Below are positions 1 through 9,200 of a stretch of DNA of 64,000 bases, piece by piece. Below the pieces are notes generated by a model. It saw only the letters and a list, made by a program, of their open reading frames with translations, did no database searches and was not told the origin of the DNA. Numbering within the stretch: the first letter of the stretch is position 1; every line of letters starts with the position of its first letter. Position numbers and translations under genes: made by a program. The stretch is from DRTC01 sp964521025. Lineage in GTDB: Bacteria > Cloacimonadota > Cloacimonadia > Cloacimonadales > TCS61. The stretch spans positions 56,399-120,398 of the forward strand of contig CAZFPK010000004.1 of assembly GCA_964521025.1 (NCBI GenBank). The letters are read 5' to 3'.

Positions 1-31
1 TTAAACAATTAATACAATTCCAGCAAAACTT

Positions 32-3000
32 CTATTGTTTATCGCTCACCACGATCTTAAAGAACTTCTTATCCTCGACACCGATTGGATAATCATATTC
101 CAGATCGGTTACAGTATCGATCAGATGACCGGCATCGCAATCAAAATCGGGAATATCACCGGCATAGACTTTATACCAGATACCATTGACCTCAGGATAA
201 AGATTCCCTTCAAACTCGCCGTATTCCACTTCATCCCAGGAAAGATTCATATTAGAACCATCCCGCACAATATCGACTCTTGTCGCAATCGGAGGAATAT
301 TATCCAGAGAATATCCCGAATCAGGTTCGGAAGCAAAATACATCAGAGTAACATCCGTATGAGCATAGATGATGTATTTGGAATAGTGGGTCGAGACTGC
401 ACTCGAATCGTGCAAGGTCGGAGCGATAGCAGAATATTGCTCGAATCCCATAGCGAAAACAAAATCGATGAAGGTCAGGATCTCATCATCCCGCTGCCAG
501 TATAATTTCTTATCAGTGTCTTCTTCAGCAGCAGCAAATATTTCGGCAGGATCATTATATACATTCATTTTCCCTGAATTACGAAAGATTTCATCATATC
601 TCCAGATGGAATAATCTTCGATAGGAACCGGAGAGCCAAGAGCATCATAAGAACTCCTATCCCAGACAATTTGAACTTGCCGTCCCTGATCATCCGGAAC
701 ATCCGAAATAGAAGAGATAGCAGGACTACCATCGGACTTATCAAAGTAATAAACTCCCATATCGGCAATTGTTCCATCCGGATCGAGAGGAGAAGCAGGA
801 TCACCGGTATCGATGCAGGGAGAAGAATATAACAGGTAATAATCATCATTGAATTCATCCCTGAAATCCGGATTAAAGGAGATATTCCCGGTTCCGGTCC
901 AGGGATTCTGGCAATCCGAATAGGTCATTGTCAAAGTGCTGCCGAAACCGATATCCACTCCTAATGAGGAATTTCCCCAAATGATGGAGTTATGGATGAT
1001 TGTGGTCGAATTTCCCATAGCGGAGAATCCTACATCACTGCCTGTAATCGTGCAGTGAGATATTTGTGTATTAGATGGTGTATTATCATTTGAAATTCCG
1101 TAATCAGGATTATCATATACCAGGCATCGGGAAATATCCAAACTCGATTGAACCGCATAAATTCCAATCATCGTATTATTATAGATTTCGCAATCGCTGA
1201 TCTGTGACGAACTATTCTCGGTGCTGATTCCGACTCCGTCACCATTTCGGATTACACTGTTCGAAATAACAGGAGAACTGTTCACACAATAAATATTATC
1301 ATAACTTCCATTACCTCCATATTCTATAATGCAGTTATCGATAATACAGGTATTGTCATCGGAATAATCGGCAAAATAGATGCCATACCAGTCTCCGGCT
1401 GCAGGAGTTCCGGAATTGGAAGTGAAGAGGATCGGTTCTGCTTCTGTTCCATCCGCAATTAATGCTCCGTTATATGCCGGATTGGAATTGTGCCCAATAT
1501 AGAGGAAGGTTGAATCAAAATCAAGTTCATTTCCCGGTTCGATGATCAGAGTTGTAATGCCGTCAGGTCCGTCTGTTCCCTGCACATAAATATGAGCCGC
1601 AGAAGAGATGAAATATGGAATTCCCTGGTTTTCCCAGGTTGCATCTTCGATAATTGTTTCTCCATAAACATAGATCTGCTGGTAGGAATTTCCATAAAAT
1701 GTATTGCCCGTCATATTCCCGACCTGACCGGCATAACAGCGGACGGGATAGTTGGAATTATTATCGATGGAATTGGAACTCATCTCGAGATAATCACTGC
1801 TGCCACCGATATATACTCCAATATTTCCATTAGAAGAAACAGTGCTCGAACTCAAATACAGTTCCGAGCCATTATAAGAATAGATACCGTAACTTCCGTT
1901 GAAGGTAACGAAACTGCCGGAGATGTTGACATTTGAACTATAGGAATATATCCCATAACCGGAATTGTTATCGAAATCACTGTTGGTGATGGTCGCATCC
2001 GAAGTATAAAGGTAAAATCCCGAACTTGTATTGTTATTAAGATCACACAGGTTTAAGATCAGGCTGCTGTAATACGCATCGATGCCTCTTGTAGTATTAT
2101 GATGGATATTACAATTGGAAAGAGAAATAGTAGAATTTTCAAAAAATATTCCCGCACCATCACCATAACTGATCTCGCAATTTGTGATAGTCGGGCTGCT
2201 CGAGTTGCAATAGACATTTTCATAAGAAGCAGTTGCTCCTCCATACTCGATGATACAATGGTCGAGCAGACAAGTGCTGTCGTCGGCATAATCGGCGAAA
2301 TAAATTCCATACCAGTCTCCGGCAGCAGGGGTTGCCGAATTAGAAGTAAAGATGATTGGTTCCGGTCCTGTACCATCTGCAACTAATGCTCCGTTATAGG
2401 CAGGATTGGAATTATGTCCTATCCAGAGAAATACCGAATCAAAATCGAGTTCAACGCCGGGATTCAAAGTCAAGGTTGTTATTCCATCTCCGCCATCTGT
2501 TCCCTGTACATAAATATGAGATGCAGAAGAGACATAATAAGGAATTCCCTGGTTTTCCCAGGTTGCATCTTCGGTAATTGTTTCTCCATAAACATAGATC
2601 TGCTGGTAGGTATTCCCGCTAAAGGAATTGCCCGTGCTATTTCCCACATGACCGGCATAACATCGCAGCGGATAAGAGGAATTATTGTTGATAGTATTTC
2701 CGCTGATGGTCGGATCATCACCGGCACTGTTCACATATATTCCCATATTCCCGTTATTGGAAATATCACAGCCACTGATGGTTGGAGCAGAACTTCCGTA
2801 AACATAAATTCCGTAACTCGAATTATGGGTGACTGAACTGCCCGAAATCGTCGGATTTGAATTACTATTACAATAAATTCCATAAGAAGTATTATGATGG
2901 ATGCCGGAACCTGTAATTATCGGATTTGCCTGATTACAATATATTCCGCTGCCGGAACTACGGCTGATATCACAATTGGTAATGGTTGGACTGCTGTAAT

Positions 3001-4168
3001 TACAATAGATATTTTCATTAGAGAAATAACCGCCGTATTCAATGATACAGTAATTCAAAAGACATGTTGCATCAGCGGAATAATTGGCAAAATAAATACC
3101 ATCCCAATCTCCGGAGGAGGGAGAACCGGATGCGGAAGTAAAAGTAATGGGATTCGGTTCCGTTCCGTTGGCGATCAAAGCACCGGGATAATTAGAATTG
3201 CTGTCATGTCCGATAATAAGACCATAATATGAACCGAATTCCAGAGTGCATCCCGATTCGATCATGAGAGTTGTGACCAAATCCGGTCCATCCTGCCCCT
3301 GCACAAACAGATCACCGTCGATCAAGTAGGGAATGTTCTGGTCTGTCCAGGTCGCATCTTCCGATAACAACACGGAATTGACATATATCTGCTGATAAGT
3401 ATTGCCCGAGAAAGAATTGCCCGTAATATAGTTCACATGCGTGGAATTGCAATCGATAGGATAGGAATGATTATTATCAAAGATATTGGAAGATATGACC
3501 GGCGTCGCGTCTGAAGTTCCAATATAAAGAGCGATATCATTATTGGAAGAAATATTATTCCCGTTGATATCGGGCGAGCAGACCAACTCGATATAAACAG
3601 CATAATAATCATTATACATAATATCGGATACAGAGATTTCCGGATCACAGTCGGAGATGGCAATTCCGAACCATTCGCTGTAACTGACATAACCATACCT
3701 GAAATAGCCGGGATCTGATTCTTCAAAGAAGATATTAGCAGTTACTGCTCCAGCCACAGAACCTCCGTACAGCACCTGGCAGTATTCCATCTGGCAAATT
3801 CCATCATTGGTGGAAGTTCCATCGAACAGGATGCCGTCCCAATCACCGGGTTCAGGTACACCATCGGATCCGAAAATCGTTTCGCCGATGGAATCATCGT
3901 CGCGGGAAGTAAAGATGATCTGGGCTGGATTTATACCGATGGCATTCATTGTGCCGAATACTTCCAACCGGCGGGTTGGAGCGAACTTGATGATCACGCC
4001 CGGATCGAGCGTAAAAATTGCACCGGCATTGACATAAAGGTCTCCGGTTGCATAATAAGTATCAGATGTCAGAGTTATGCCGCTCATATCTCCCGAGATA
4101 TTGGTATAGGAGAACAGGAGCAGTCCGGATAAGAGAAATAGAACTGATAAGAATAACTTCTTTTGCAT
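32..4168 (-). CDS. Secreted right-handed beta-helix repeat protein with C-terminal FN3-like module
   Basis: A 1378-residue protein with an N-terminal signal peptide (MQKKLFLSVLFLLSGLLLFS). A GGAGG ribosome site lies just upstream of the ATG. The body is Asn/Ser/Gly-rich beta-helix coil sequence ('NNSSYGIY', 'ITNCDIS') of the pectate-lyase-like NosD/PbH1 type. It contains repeated blocks carrying 'GDW[DY]GI[LY]F' and 'YQQIYV...EDATW'; the latter occurs three times about 260-290 residues apart. A Pro/Asp-rich stretch ('SPCIDTGDPASPLDPDGT') follows the helix, and an FN3-like module ending 'EDKKFFKIVVSDKQ' closes the protein. No FlgD-like sorting domain is present. It is probably cell-surface or exported, and its ligand or substrate cannot be told from sequence. 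No polysaccharide-lyase active site was recognised, so an adhesin or structural role is as likely as an enzyme. Confidence 0.85.
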   Translation of the reverse strand: MQKKLFLSVLFLLSGLLLFSYTNISGDMSGITLTSDTYYATGDLYVNAGAIFTLDPGVIIKFAPTRRLEVFGTMNAIGINPAQIIFTSRDDDSIGETIFGSDGVPEPGDWDGILFDGTSTNDGICQMEYCQVLYGGSVAGAVTANIFFEESDPGYFRYGYVSYSEWFGIAISDCDPEISVSDIMYNDYYAVYIELVCSPDINGNNISSNNDIALYIGTSDATPVISSNIFDNNHSYPIDCNSTHVNYITGNSFSGNTYQQIYVNSVLLSEDATWTDQNIPYLIDGDLFVQGQDGPDLVTTLMIESGCTLEFGSYYGLIIGHDSNSNYPGALIANGTEPNPITFTSASGSPSSGDWDGIYFANYSADATCLLNYCIIEYGGYFSNENIYCNYSSPTITNCDISRSSGSGIYCNQANPIITGSGIHHNTSYGIYCNSNSNPTISGSSVTHNSSYGIYVYGSSAPTISGCDISNNGNMGIYVNSAGDDPTISGNTINNNSSYPLRCYAGHVGNSTGNSFSGNTYQQIYVYGETITEDATWENQGIPYYVSSASHIYVQGTDGGDGITTLTLNPGVELDFDSVFLWIGHNSNPAYNGALVADGTGPEPIIFTSNSATPAAGDWYGIYFADYADDSTCLLDHCIIEYGGATASYENVYCNSSSPTITNCEISYGDGAGIFFENSTISLSNCNIHHNTTRGIDAYYSSLILNLCDLNNNTSSGFYLYTSDATITNSDFDNNSGYGIYSYSSNVNISGSFVTFNGSYGIYSYNGSELYLSSSTVSSNGNIGVYIGGSSDYLEMSSNSIDNNSNYPVRCYAGQVGNMTGNTFYGNSYQQIYVYGETIIEDATWENQGIPYFISSAAHIYVQGTDGPDGITTLIIEPGNELDFDSTFLYIGHNSNPAYNGALIADGTEAEPILFTSNSGTPAAGDWYGIYFADYSDDNTCIIDNCIIEYGGNGSYDNIYCVNSSPVISNSVIRNGDGVGISTENSSSQISDCEIYNNTMIGIYAVQSSLDISRCLVYDNPDYGISNDNTPSNTQISHCTITGSDVGFSAMGNSTTIIHNSIIWGNSSLGVDIGFGSTLTMTYSDCQNPWTGTGNISFNPDFRDEFNDDYYLLYSSPCIDTGDPASPLDPDGTIADMGVYYFDKSDGSPAISSISDVPDDQGRQVQIVWDRSSYDALGSPVPIEDYSIWRYDEIFRNSGKMNVYNDPAEIFAAAEEDTDKKLYWQRDDEILTFIDFVFAMGFEQYSAIAPTLHDSSAVSTHYSKYIIYAHTDVTLMYFASEPDSGYSLDNIPPIATRVDIVRDGSNMNLSWDEVEYGEFEGNLYPEVNGIWYKVYAGDIPDFDCDAGHLIDTVTDLEYDYPIGVEDKKFFKIVVSDKQ

Positions 4169-4202
4169 AATGTACCTCCAAAAAAATTTTTGCTGGGCGG
4201 AG

Positions 4203-4236
4203 AAAATAATTTGAGGTTAGATTGTCAAATTATTTT
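4203..4236 (-). promoter_or_regulatory. Inverted repeat with TTGACA in the leader of the first beta-helix gene
   Basis: Eleven-base arms (AAATAATTTGA at 4204-4214 and TCAAATTATTT at 4225-4235) flank a 10-nt loop, 35-65 nt upstream of the 4168 start codon. On the minus strand a TTGACA hexamer (4228-4223) falls in one arm. It could be a promoter-operator or a leader hairpin. No good -10 box at the right spacing was found. Confidence 0.3.
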
Positions 4237-4365
4237 ACTTCACACCTGCTCAATCCTGTGAACAGAGGGAGAACGGACCGAAGAATCAGCCCCGGAAAAA
4301 ACGATTGACAATAAAATCCGTTAATGGAATTATACATACTGATTTTAATAGAGAAAAATGTGTTC

Positions 4366-4484
4366 TCATTACTCGATCCAATGCTCCGGCGTTGGAATGC
4401 ACTATCGGACGCTCCTGCGTTAAACCAAAAACAACGCAGAGCGTTTTAAACATTCATTCCCACGCAGGAGCGTGGGAACGAGCA
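4366..4484. repeat. Dispersed 'GCTCC(T/G)GCGTTGGAA' palindromic repeat cluster
   Basis: Contains several nested palindromes built on the core CCAATGCTCCGGCGTTGG, GGACGCTCCTGCGTT and CCCACGCAGGAGCGTGGG. The same family recurs near 5950, 6146 and 52706-52860. No ORF here has coding character. The repeat type is widespread in bacterial intergenic DNA, and its mobility mechanism cannot be told from this window. Confidence 0.6.
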
Positions 4485-4554
4485 GAAAATAGATATCCAA
4501 AAGATCGAACTCCCTGCAAGCGAGGAAGTCCGGTCTTTTTGTGGAGACGAATAA

Positions 4555-4594
4555 TCCCCTCTTGAGAGGGGTGCGACTTCAGTCGTGGGGTGTG
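4555..4594. repeat. Dispersed intergenic repeat with CCCCTCT/AGAGGGG hairpin
   Basis: A short hairpin CCCCTCTTGAGAGGGG is followed by TGCGACTTCAGTCGTGGGGTG. A near-identical copy lies at 6022-6061, differing at only a few positions. Non-coding. Confidence 0.6.
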
Positions 4595-4621
4595 TAATCT
4601 TGTTTCACATTTGACTTGTCC

Positions 4622-4832
4622 CTCTCCGCAGGAACTAAAAATCTGTCGCCAATATCGACTTCCCCTGCAGAAGTAACCCAAAATCAGCCGCCGATATCGA
4701 TCTTCCCTGCAGAAGTAACCCAAAATCAGCCGCCAATATCGATCTTCCCTGCAGAAGTAACCCGAAATCAATCACGAGTATCGACCTCCCCTGCAGAGGT
4801 GACCCAAAATCGGTCGCCGATATCGGCCTCCT
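4622..4832. repeat. 42-bp tandem repeat (minisatellite), about 4.5-5 copies
   Basis: Unit boundaries fall at 4664, 4706, 4748 and 4790, exactly 42 bp apart, each starting CCTGCAGA(A/G)GT(A/G)ACCC and containing a GATATCGA-like core. A degenerate half copy precedes them (from ~4622) and another follows (~4832). Both strands stay open because 42 is a multiple of three, which produces spurious ORFs. No ribosome site or homologous protein pattern supports translation. Each unit carries a CTTC...GAAG mini-palindrome followed by GTAAC, reminiscent of the REP-like elements elsewhere in the window. Confidence 0.8.
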
Positions 4833-4988
4833 TCTCCGGAGGGATACCTGTTACCAGCGGGAAAATGATACTTATCCTAAAAAAATCAAATTTCCTGTCA
4901 AAAATAAATTATTAAACTTGACAGTAAATGAATATGACTGCGAGATTGCACCGTTTCAAATTTATCAAAAATAATATTGGAGGAATTT

Positions 4989-5948
4989 ATGCCGACTTTG
5001 AAAAAACCAACCAGCGACTCCGGCAGGATAATATTACTGGATAATATCGTGCTGACCGGAAACCAGGATAATGCTGCCGGGAATAATTATGTGCAGCAAG
5101 CGACTTTGGATGAGATCGCAGTTTATCTGCCTGATTTTAAATCTGCCGAGAGTACGGTCAAAGAAAAATCAGAAGATAAAATGAAGGAAGTGAGGGAAAA
5201 AAGTGAAGGAATCAGATTTTTGGAGATCAATTGCCGTGATATGTGGGCAGGTGTGAAAAGACGGAAAACCAGGATGGGGCACCCCGATGAAATATTGACC
5301 TATTACGGCTTACCCCTCGATGGTAAGATACCTCAAATCGATGCTCCGGGAGAGTGGCTGAAAACGGCGGCAGATATGATCGAGGGTGATGCCAGAGCCG
5401 TTGCTGACGGTTTTCCGACCATGCTTAATCCATCCGCAACCGAAATGCAGGAAGCTCTCGATAAAGCAAAAGATGAATTTGATGATTTTGCGATGGCAGA
5501 CCGCGAACATGACCAGGCTCAAGCTGCCGTCGCTGCTCTGCGTCCCCAGGCAGATGAGTTCATTAATGAAGTTTATGACCAGCTTACCTTTGCCCTGCGA
5601 AAGATGGACAATCCCAGTCAACGCCGGGTAATACGTACTTATGGTTATAAATATGAATATTCACCCGGAGAACCACCGGAAGAACCACCTGTTAAACCGG
5701 AAAATTTCACCGCTGCCTGGGAACATCCTGATTTGACACTCTCCTGTAACCCTGTCCCGACTGCCACCGGCTATATGATCGAATTTTCAGTAGATGAGGA
5801 AAACTGGGAGCAGATCTATGAAGGCGAGGAAAATTCATTAACTTATCAGCCCTTAGCCGGTAATCGATTCTATCGTATGCGCGCTTATAATGATTACGAC
5901 AACGGCGAATGGAGTGATGTTATCTCCTTCGAACCGCCGGTTGTGTAA
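4989..5948 (+). CDS. Cytoplasmic FN3-domain protein of unknown function
   Basis: The ATG at 4989 is chosen because GGAGGAA (4979-4985) sits right in front of it; a TTG further up would lie upstream of that site. The protein is 319 residues with no signal peptide or membrane segment. The first ~225 residues are mostly helical and charged ('KEKSEDKMKEVREKSEG', 'EALDKAKDEFDDFAMADREHDQAQAAVAAL'), suggesting coiled-coil or four-helix packing. They end with a conserved-looking 'RRVIRTYGYKYEYSPGEPPEEPP' linker. Residues ~235-319 form a fibronectin type III domain ('YMIEFSVDEENWEQIYEG...RMRAYNDYDNGEWSDVI'). I do not recognise a named family. It is the only plus-strand gene in the first 30 kb and is flanked on both sides by repeat-rich DNA. 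Confidence 0.8.
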   Translation: MPTLKKPTSDSGRIILLDNIVLTGNQDNAAGNNYVQQATLDEIAVYLPDFKSAESTVKEKSEDKMKEVREKSEGIRFLEINCRDMWAGVKRRKTRMGHPDEILTYYGLPLDGKIPQIDAPGEWLKTAADMIEGDARAVADGFPTMLNPSATEMQEALDKAKDEFDDFAMADREHDQAQAAVAALRPQADEFINEVYDQLTFALRKMDNPSQRRVIRTYGYKYEYSPGEPPEEPPVKPENFTAAWEHPDLTLSCNPVPTATGYMIEFSVDEENWEQIYEGEENSLTYQPLAGNRFYRMRAYNDYDNGEWSDVISFEPPVV

Positions 5949-6276
5949 CACAAAGCTCCTGCTTTGTGATAAATACACCTCACCTCACCCCAGCCTTCTC
6001 CTACAAGGAGAGGGAGAAAATCCCCTCTATTAGAGGGGTGCGACTTTAGTCGTGGGGTGTGTTATATGTGATGTTATTGTCTTCTACCAGACTCGACTTC
6101 AGCGAAGGCGACATTGCGCAATGTCGCCTTCGATATGGGGAAATTACTCGTTCCAATGCTCCGGCGTTGTGACTTTTTCCTGTTCAGATGCAAATTTCCA
6201 TATCAATAGCCCCGCTTGCCTTGCCGAAACTTTAGTGAAGGCAGGTCCTTCAGGGCGGGGAAACATTCTTTGAATT
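5949..6276. repeat. Mosaic of dispersed palindromic repeats in a gene-free stretch
   Basis: No coding sequence is supported. In order the stretch holds: a CACAAAGCTCCTGCTTTGTG hairpin right after the stop of the FN3 gene, possibly a terminator stem; a CTCACCCCAG...CTCC...GGAGAGGGAG repeat; the second copy of the CCCCTCT/AGAGGGG element (6022-6061); a perfect 30-bp palindrome (6103-6132); another GCTCCGGCG repeat (~6146-6170); and an 'AATAGCCCCGC...GCGGGG' repeat (~6207-6262) also echoed near 11.7 kb. Confidence 0.6.
6103..6132. repeat. Perfect 30-bp palindrome
   Basis: Two 15-base arms (first arm CGAAGGCGACATTGC) with no loop. It is GC-rich against the AT-rich surroundings and lies in non-coding DNA 145 bp beyond the 3' end of the minus-strand 1736-residue protein gene. 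It has no T-tract, so it is probably a mobile-repeat remnant and not a terminator. Confidence 0.7.
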
Positions 6277-6278
6277 AA

Positions 6279-9200
6279 TCAATTCTCCGCCGTCACCCGG
6301 TAAAACTTTTTCTCATTCGCTCCCACCGGTTCCGACCATTCTGTTTCCGCTGTCGAATCGATGGGAGAAAAAGTCCCATAAGGATCGTCATCATCCGCAG
6401 TATAGATATTATAGGAAGTCGCTTCTGCCACCGCATCCCAGAAAAGATGAACATCACCGGCGTCGATCCAGATAGTAAGATTTTCTGGGGCGGAGATCGA
6501 AAGACCAAGTTCTTCGTCGTGAGTAGCATTCGTGTATGGAATGAATGTCACTAATCCTAAACTCGCGTTATCATTTTCATCATAAATATTAGCATCTATC
6601 TCCGCCTGCACGATCGTTCCCCAATAAATATAGGAAGCAGTTATGTCGGAAGTTCCGTTATAAAGATCGTAAGTGCCGTTCCCGTAAATATCATTCCATT
6701 CCGTCAGTTCGCTGCCGAAAGTAGGTTCACTCGCTCCGGTCAGGTAGATCCCGTATTGATTATTATCGATGATCTCATTATTGGAAATGAAATCAGGGGA
6801 AGCATTTGTTCCGGAAAATCCTCTATCATTATTCTGCAGGATACAATGATCGAATGATAGGGAGGTGGGAGTATTGGCACTCACACCTTTTCCAGTAGAA
6901 TAAGTCGCATGTTCGACAGTACAATAGTCCAGATCACCAGTTGAATCATACAGGAAACTGAGACCTGACCAGGCGTGAGATTCATCGAAACGGGTCATCA
7001 GCACTCTATTTCCGGAACTTCCCGATACATTTAGTGTACCGTTCACATAAAGACTCACGGAATTATAGAATTTAAGAGTATTTGCAGCAGCAATAGTCAG
7101 TTCACCATTGACTTCGGGAGTGCCGTTAATGTGATGATCCAGACCGCTGAAATTAAACCAGGTTCCGGTTTTATCACTGCTGCCGGATGTAACACGGATC
7201 GCATTGTTAGTATTTCCTGTAGTCGGGATCGAACTTGCCGCAGTTGGGAAAGAACCGCAGTCTATGGAAAGAGGATAATTATTTTCATTACCTATTCCTC
7301 CGATCGTAGTCGAAGCATTGATAGTGAAATCTCCCGAATCCTTAAAGCGGAATGCTCCGTAAGTTCCGTTGTTATATAAGGTCAAGTCGTTAATGAAACC
7401 GAGGGTACTACATTCTTCAAAATAAACTCCGCAATCGGTATTATCATCGACAGTCGTTACATTAAAGTTGGGAGATGAACAGTCCCGTAAATGAATTCCG
7501 ATTTTATTACCGGAGCAGACATTTCCCGTTCCTATCACAGGATTGATCGTATTACGAAAATGTATTCCCTCGCCGTGTGTATCCGTATTATTCTGGAAGT
7601 AATTGTTGGTTAATGAGACATTGGCATTATCTCCAAAAAAACCGTAATCATTATTTTGCAGAAGGCAATTATCAAGACTCAAAGAAGCAGGATCATTGGC
7701 ATTTACAGCATAAGAAGTCGAGGAATAAGTTGCATATTCAAGTGTAGCATAATTCAAATCTCCATTCGAATCCGACATAAAATATAGAGAATACCACTCG
7801 TCATCAATGTGTCTTCTGGTGAATAAAACTTCGTTACCGGCAGTTCCGTTTACATTCATTGTTCCGTAAATGTTGAAATATCGACCGTTTTCAAACCTGA
7901 CCACGACATTCTCAACAACCGTTAAACTACCTCCCGAATTTATGGTTGGATTTTGAGTTATGATAAAATCTTCTCCGACATCAAACCAGGTTACACTTTC
8001 TGTTGTAGATCCTCCATAAACCTGAATTCCATCATCATTTGTATTACCTGCTGCGGGAATATTTCCATTTGAAGATAAATCAGGATACGAACCGATATCG
8101 ATGGTCAAACCCCAGGAATTTCCGGTGATCGAGTTTCCTTCTCCAATATGGAATTCACCCGTACCAAGCATATAGATCGCACCTTGCGGATCGGAATGTC
8201 CGGTGATTGTCTGATTCGAAATGTCTGGATTTGTGCAGTCTGTGAAATGCAGACCTTCATTATTATTATTCTGGATCGTATTGGCAACGGACAAAGTCGG
8301 AGAAGTTGCCCCGGTTGCGTAGATTCCATAATCATTACCCTGGATCGTGCAGTGTTCGATTACCGGGAAAGAATTTTCTGCATGTATTCCATAAGCATTG
8401 GAATATGTTGCATGTTCGACGGTACAGTATTGTAAAGTTCCGTCCGAACCTGTCATGTAAAAGAGTCCATACCAGGCATCTTCCGCATCTCGCCTGGAAA
8501 AGAGGATTCCGTTTCCGGCAGTTCCATTAGCATTTACAATTCCATAATTCTGCAGATATTTTCCATTATCAAACAAGACATTGACATTATCTTCGATTGT
8601 TAAAGTTCCTCCTGCACTTACGGTTGGATTTTGTGTTATGATATAATCAGCTCCCACATCATACCAGGTCACACTTTCTGTCGTGAATCCTCCATAAACC
8701 TGGATTCCATCATCATTTGTATTGCCTGTTGTCGGGATATTTCCATTTGAAGATACATTCGGAAATGAGCCGATATTGATAGTCAAACCCCAGGTATTTC
8801 CGTTGATCGTATTTCCTTCTCCAATATGGAACTCGCCGGTATTATCCATATAAATTGCTCCCTGCGGATCGGAATGTCCGGTTATGGTCTGGTTGGAAAT
8901 GCTTGGATCTGTGCAATCCGTAAAATGCAATCCTTCAAAATTATTGTCCTGTATTGTGTTGGGAACGGACAAAGTTGGAGAAACCGCTCCATTCACATAG
9001 ATCCCGTAATCATTATTTCTGATGGTGCAGTGTTCTAAAGTCGGAAAAGACTCCGAAGCATTAACAGCGTAAGAAGTGTAATATGTAGCATACTCTATAG
9101 TGCAATATTGCAAAAGTCCATCCGATCCGCTCTGAAAATACAAACCATACCACTGATCATCCGGGTCGTTCCTGGAAAATAGAATTCCATTGCTGGCAGT

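Noticed and set aside
35..505. Plus-strand open frame of 156 codons opposite the first beta-helix gene
   Set aside because: It is antisense to strongly supported coding sequence, has Ile/Arg-rich shadow composition and no ribosome site.
4622..4832. Possible CRISPR array
   Set aside because: The whole 42-bp unit repeats with no unique spacers, there are too few units, and no cas genes are in the window.
4454..4915. Open frames on both strands across the 42-bp tandem array
   Set aside because: They arise because the 42-bp unit is a multiple of three; there is no ribosome site and both strands are equally open.
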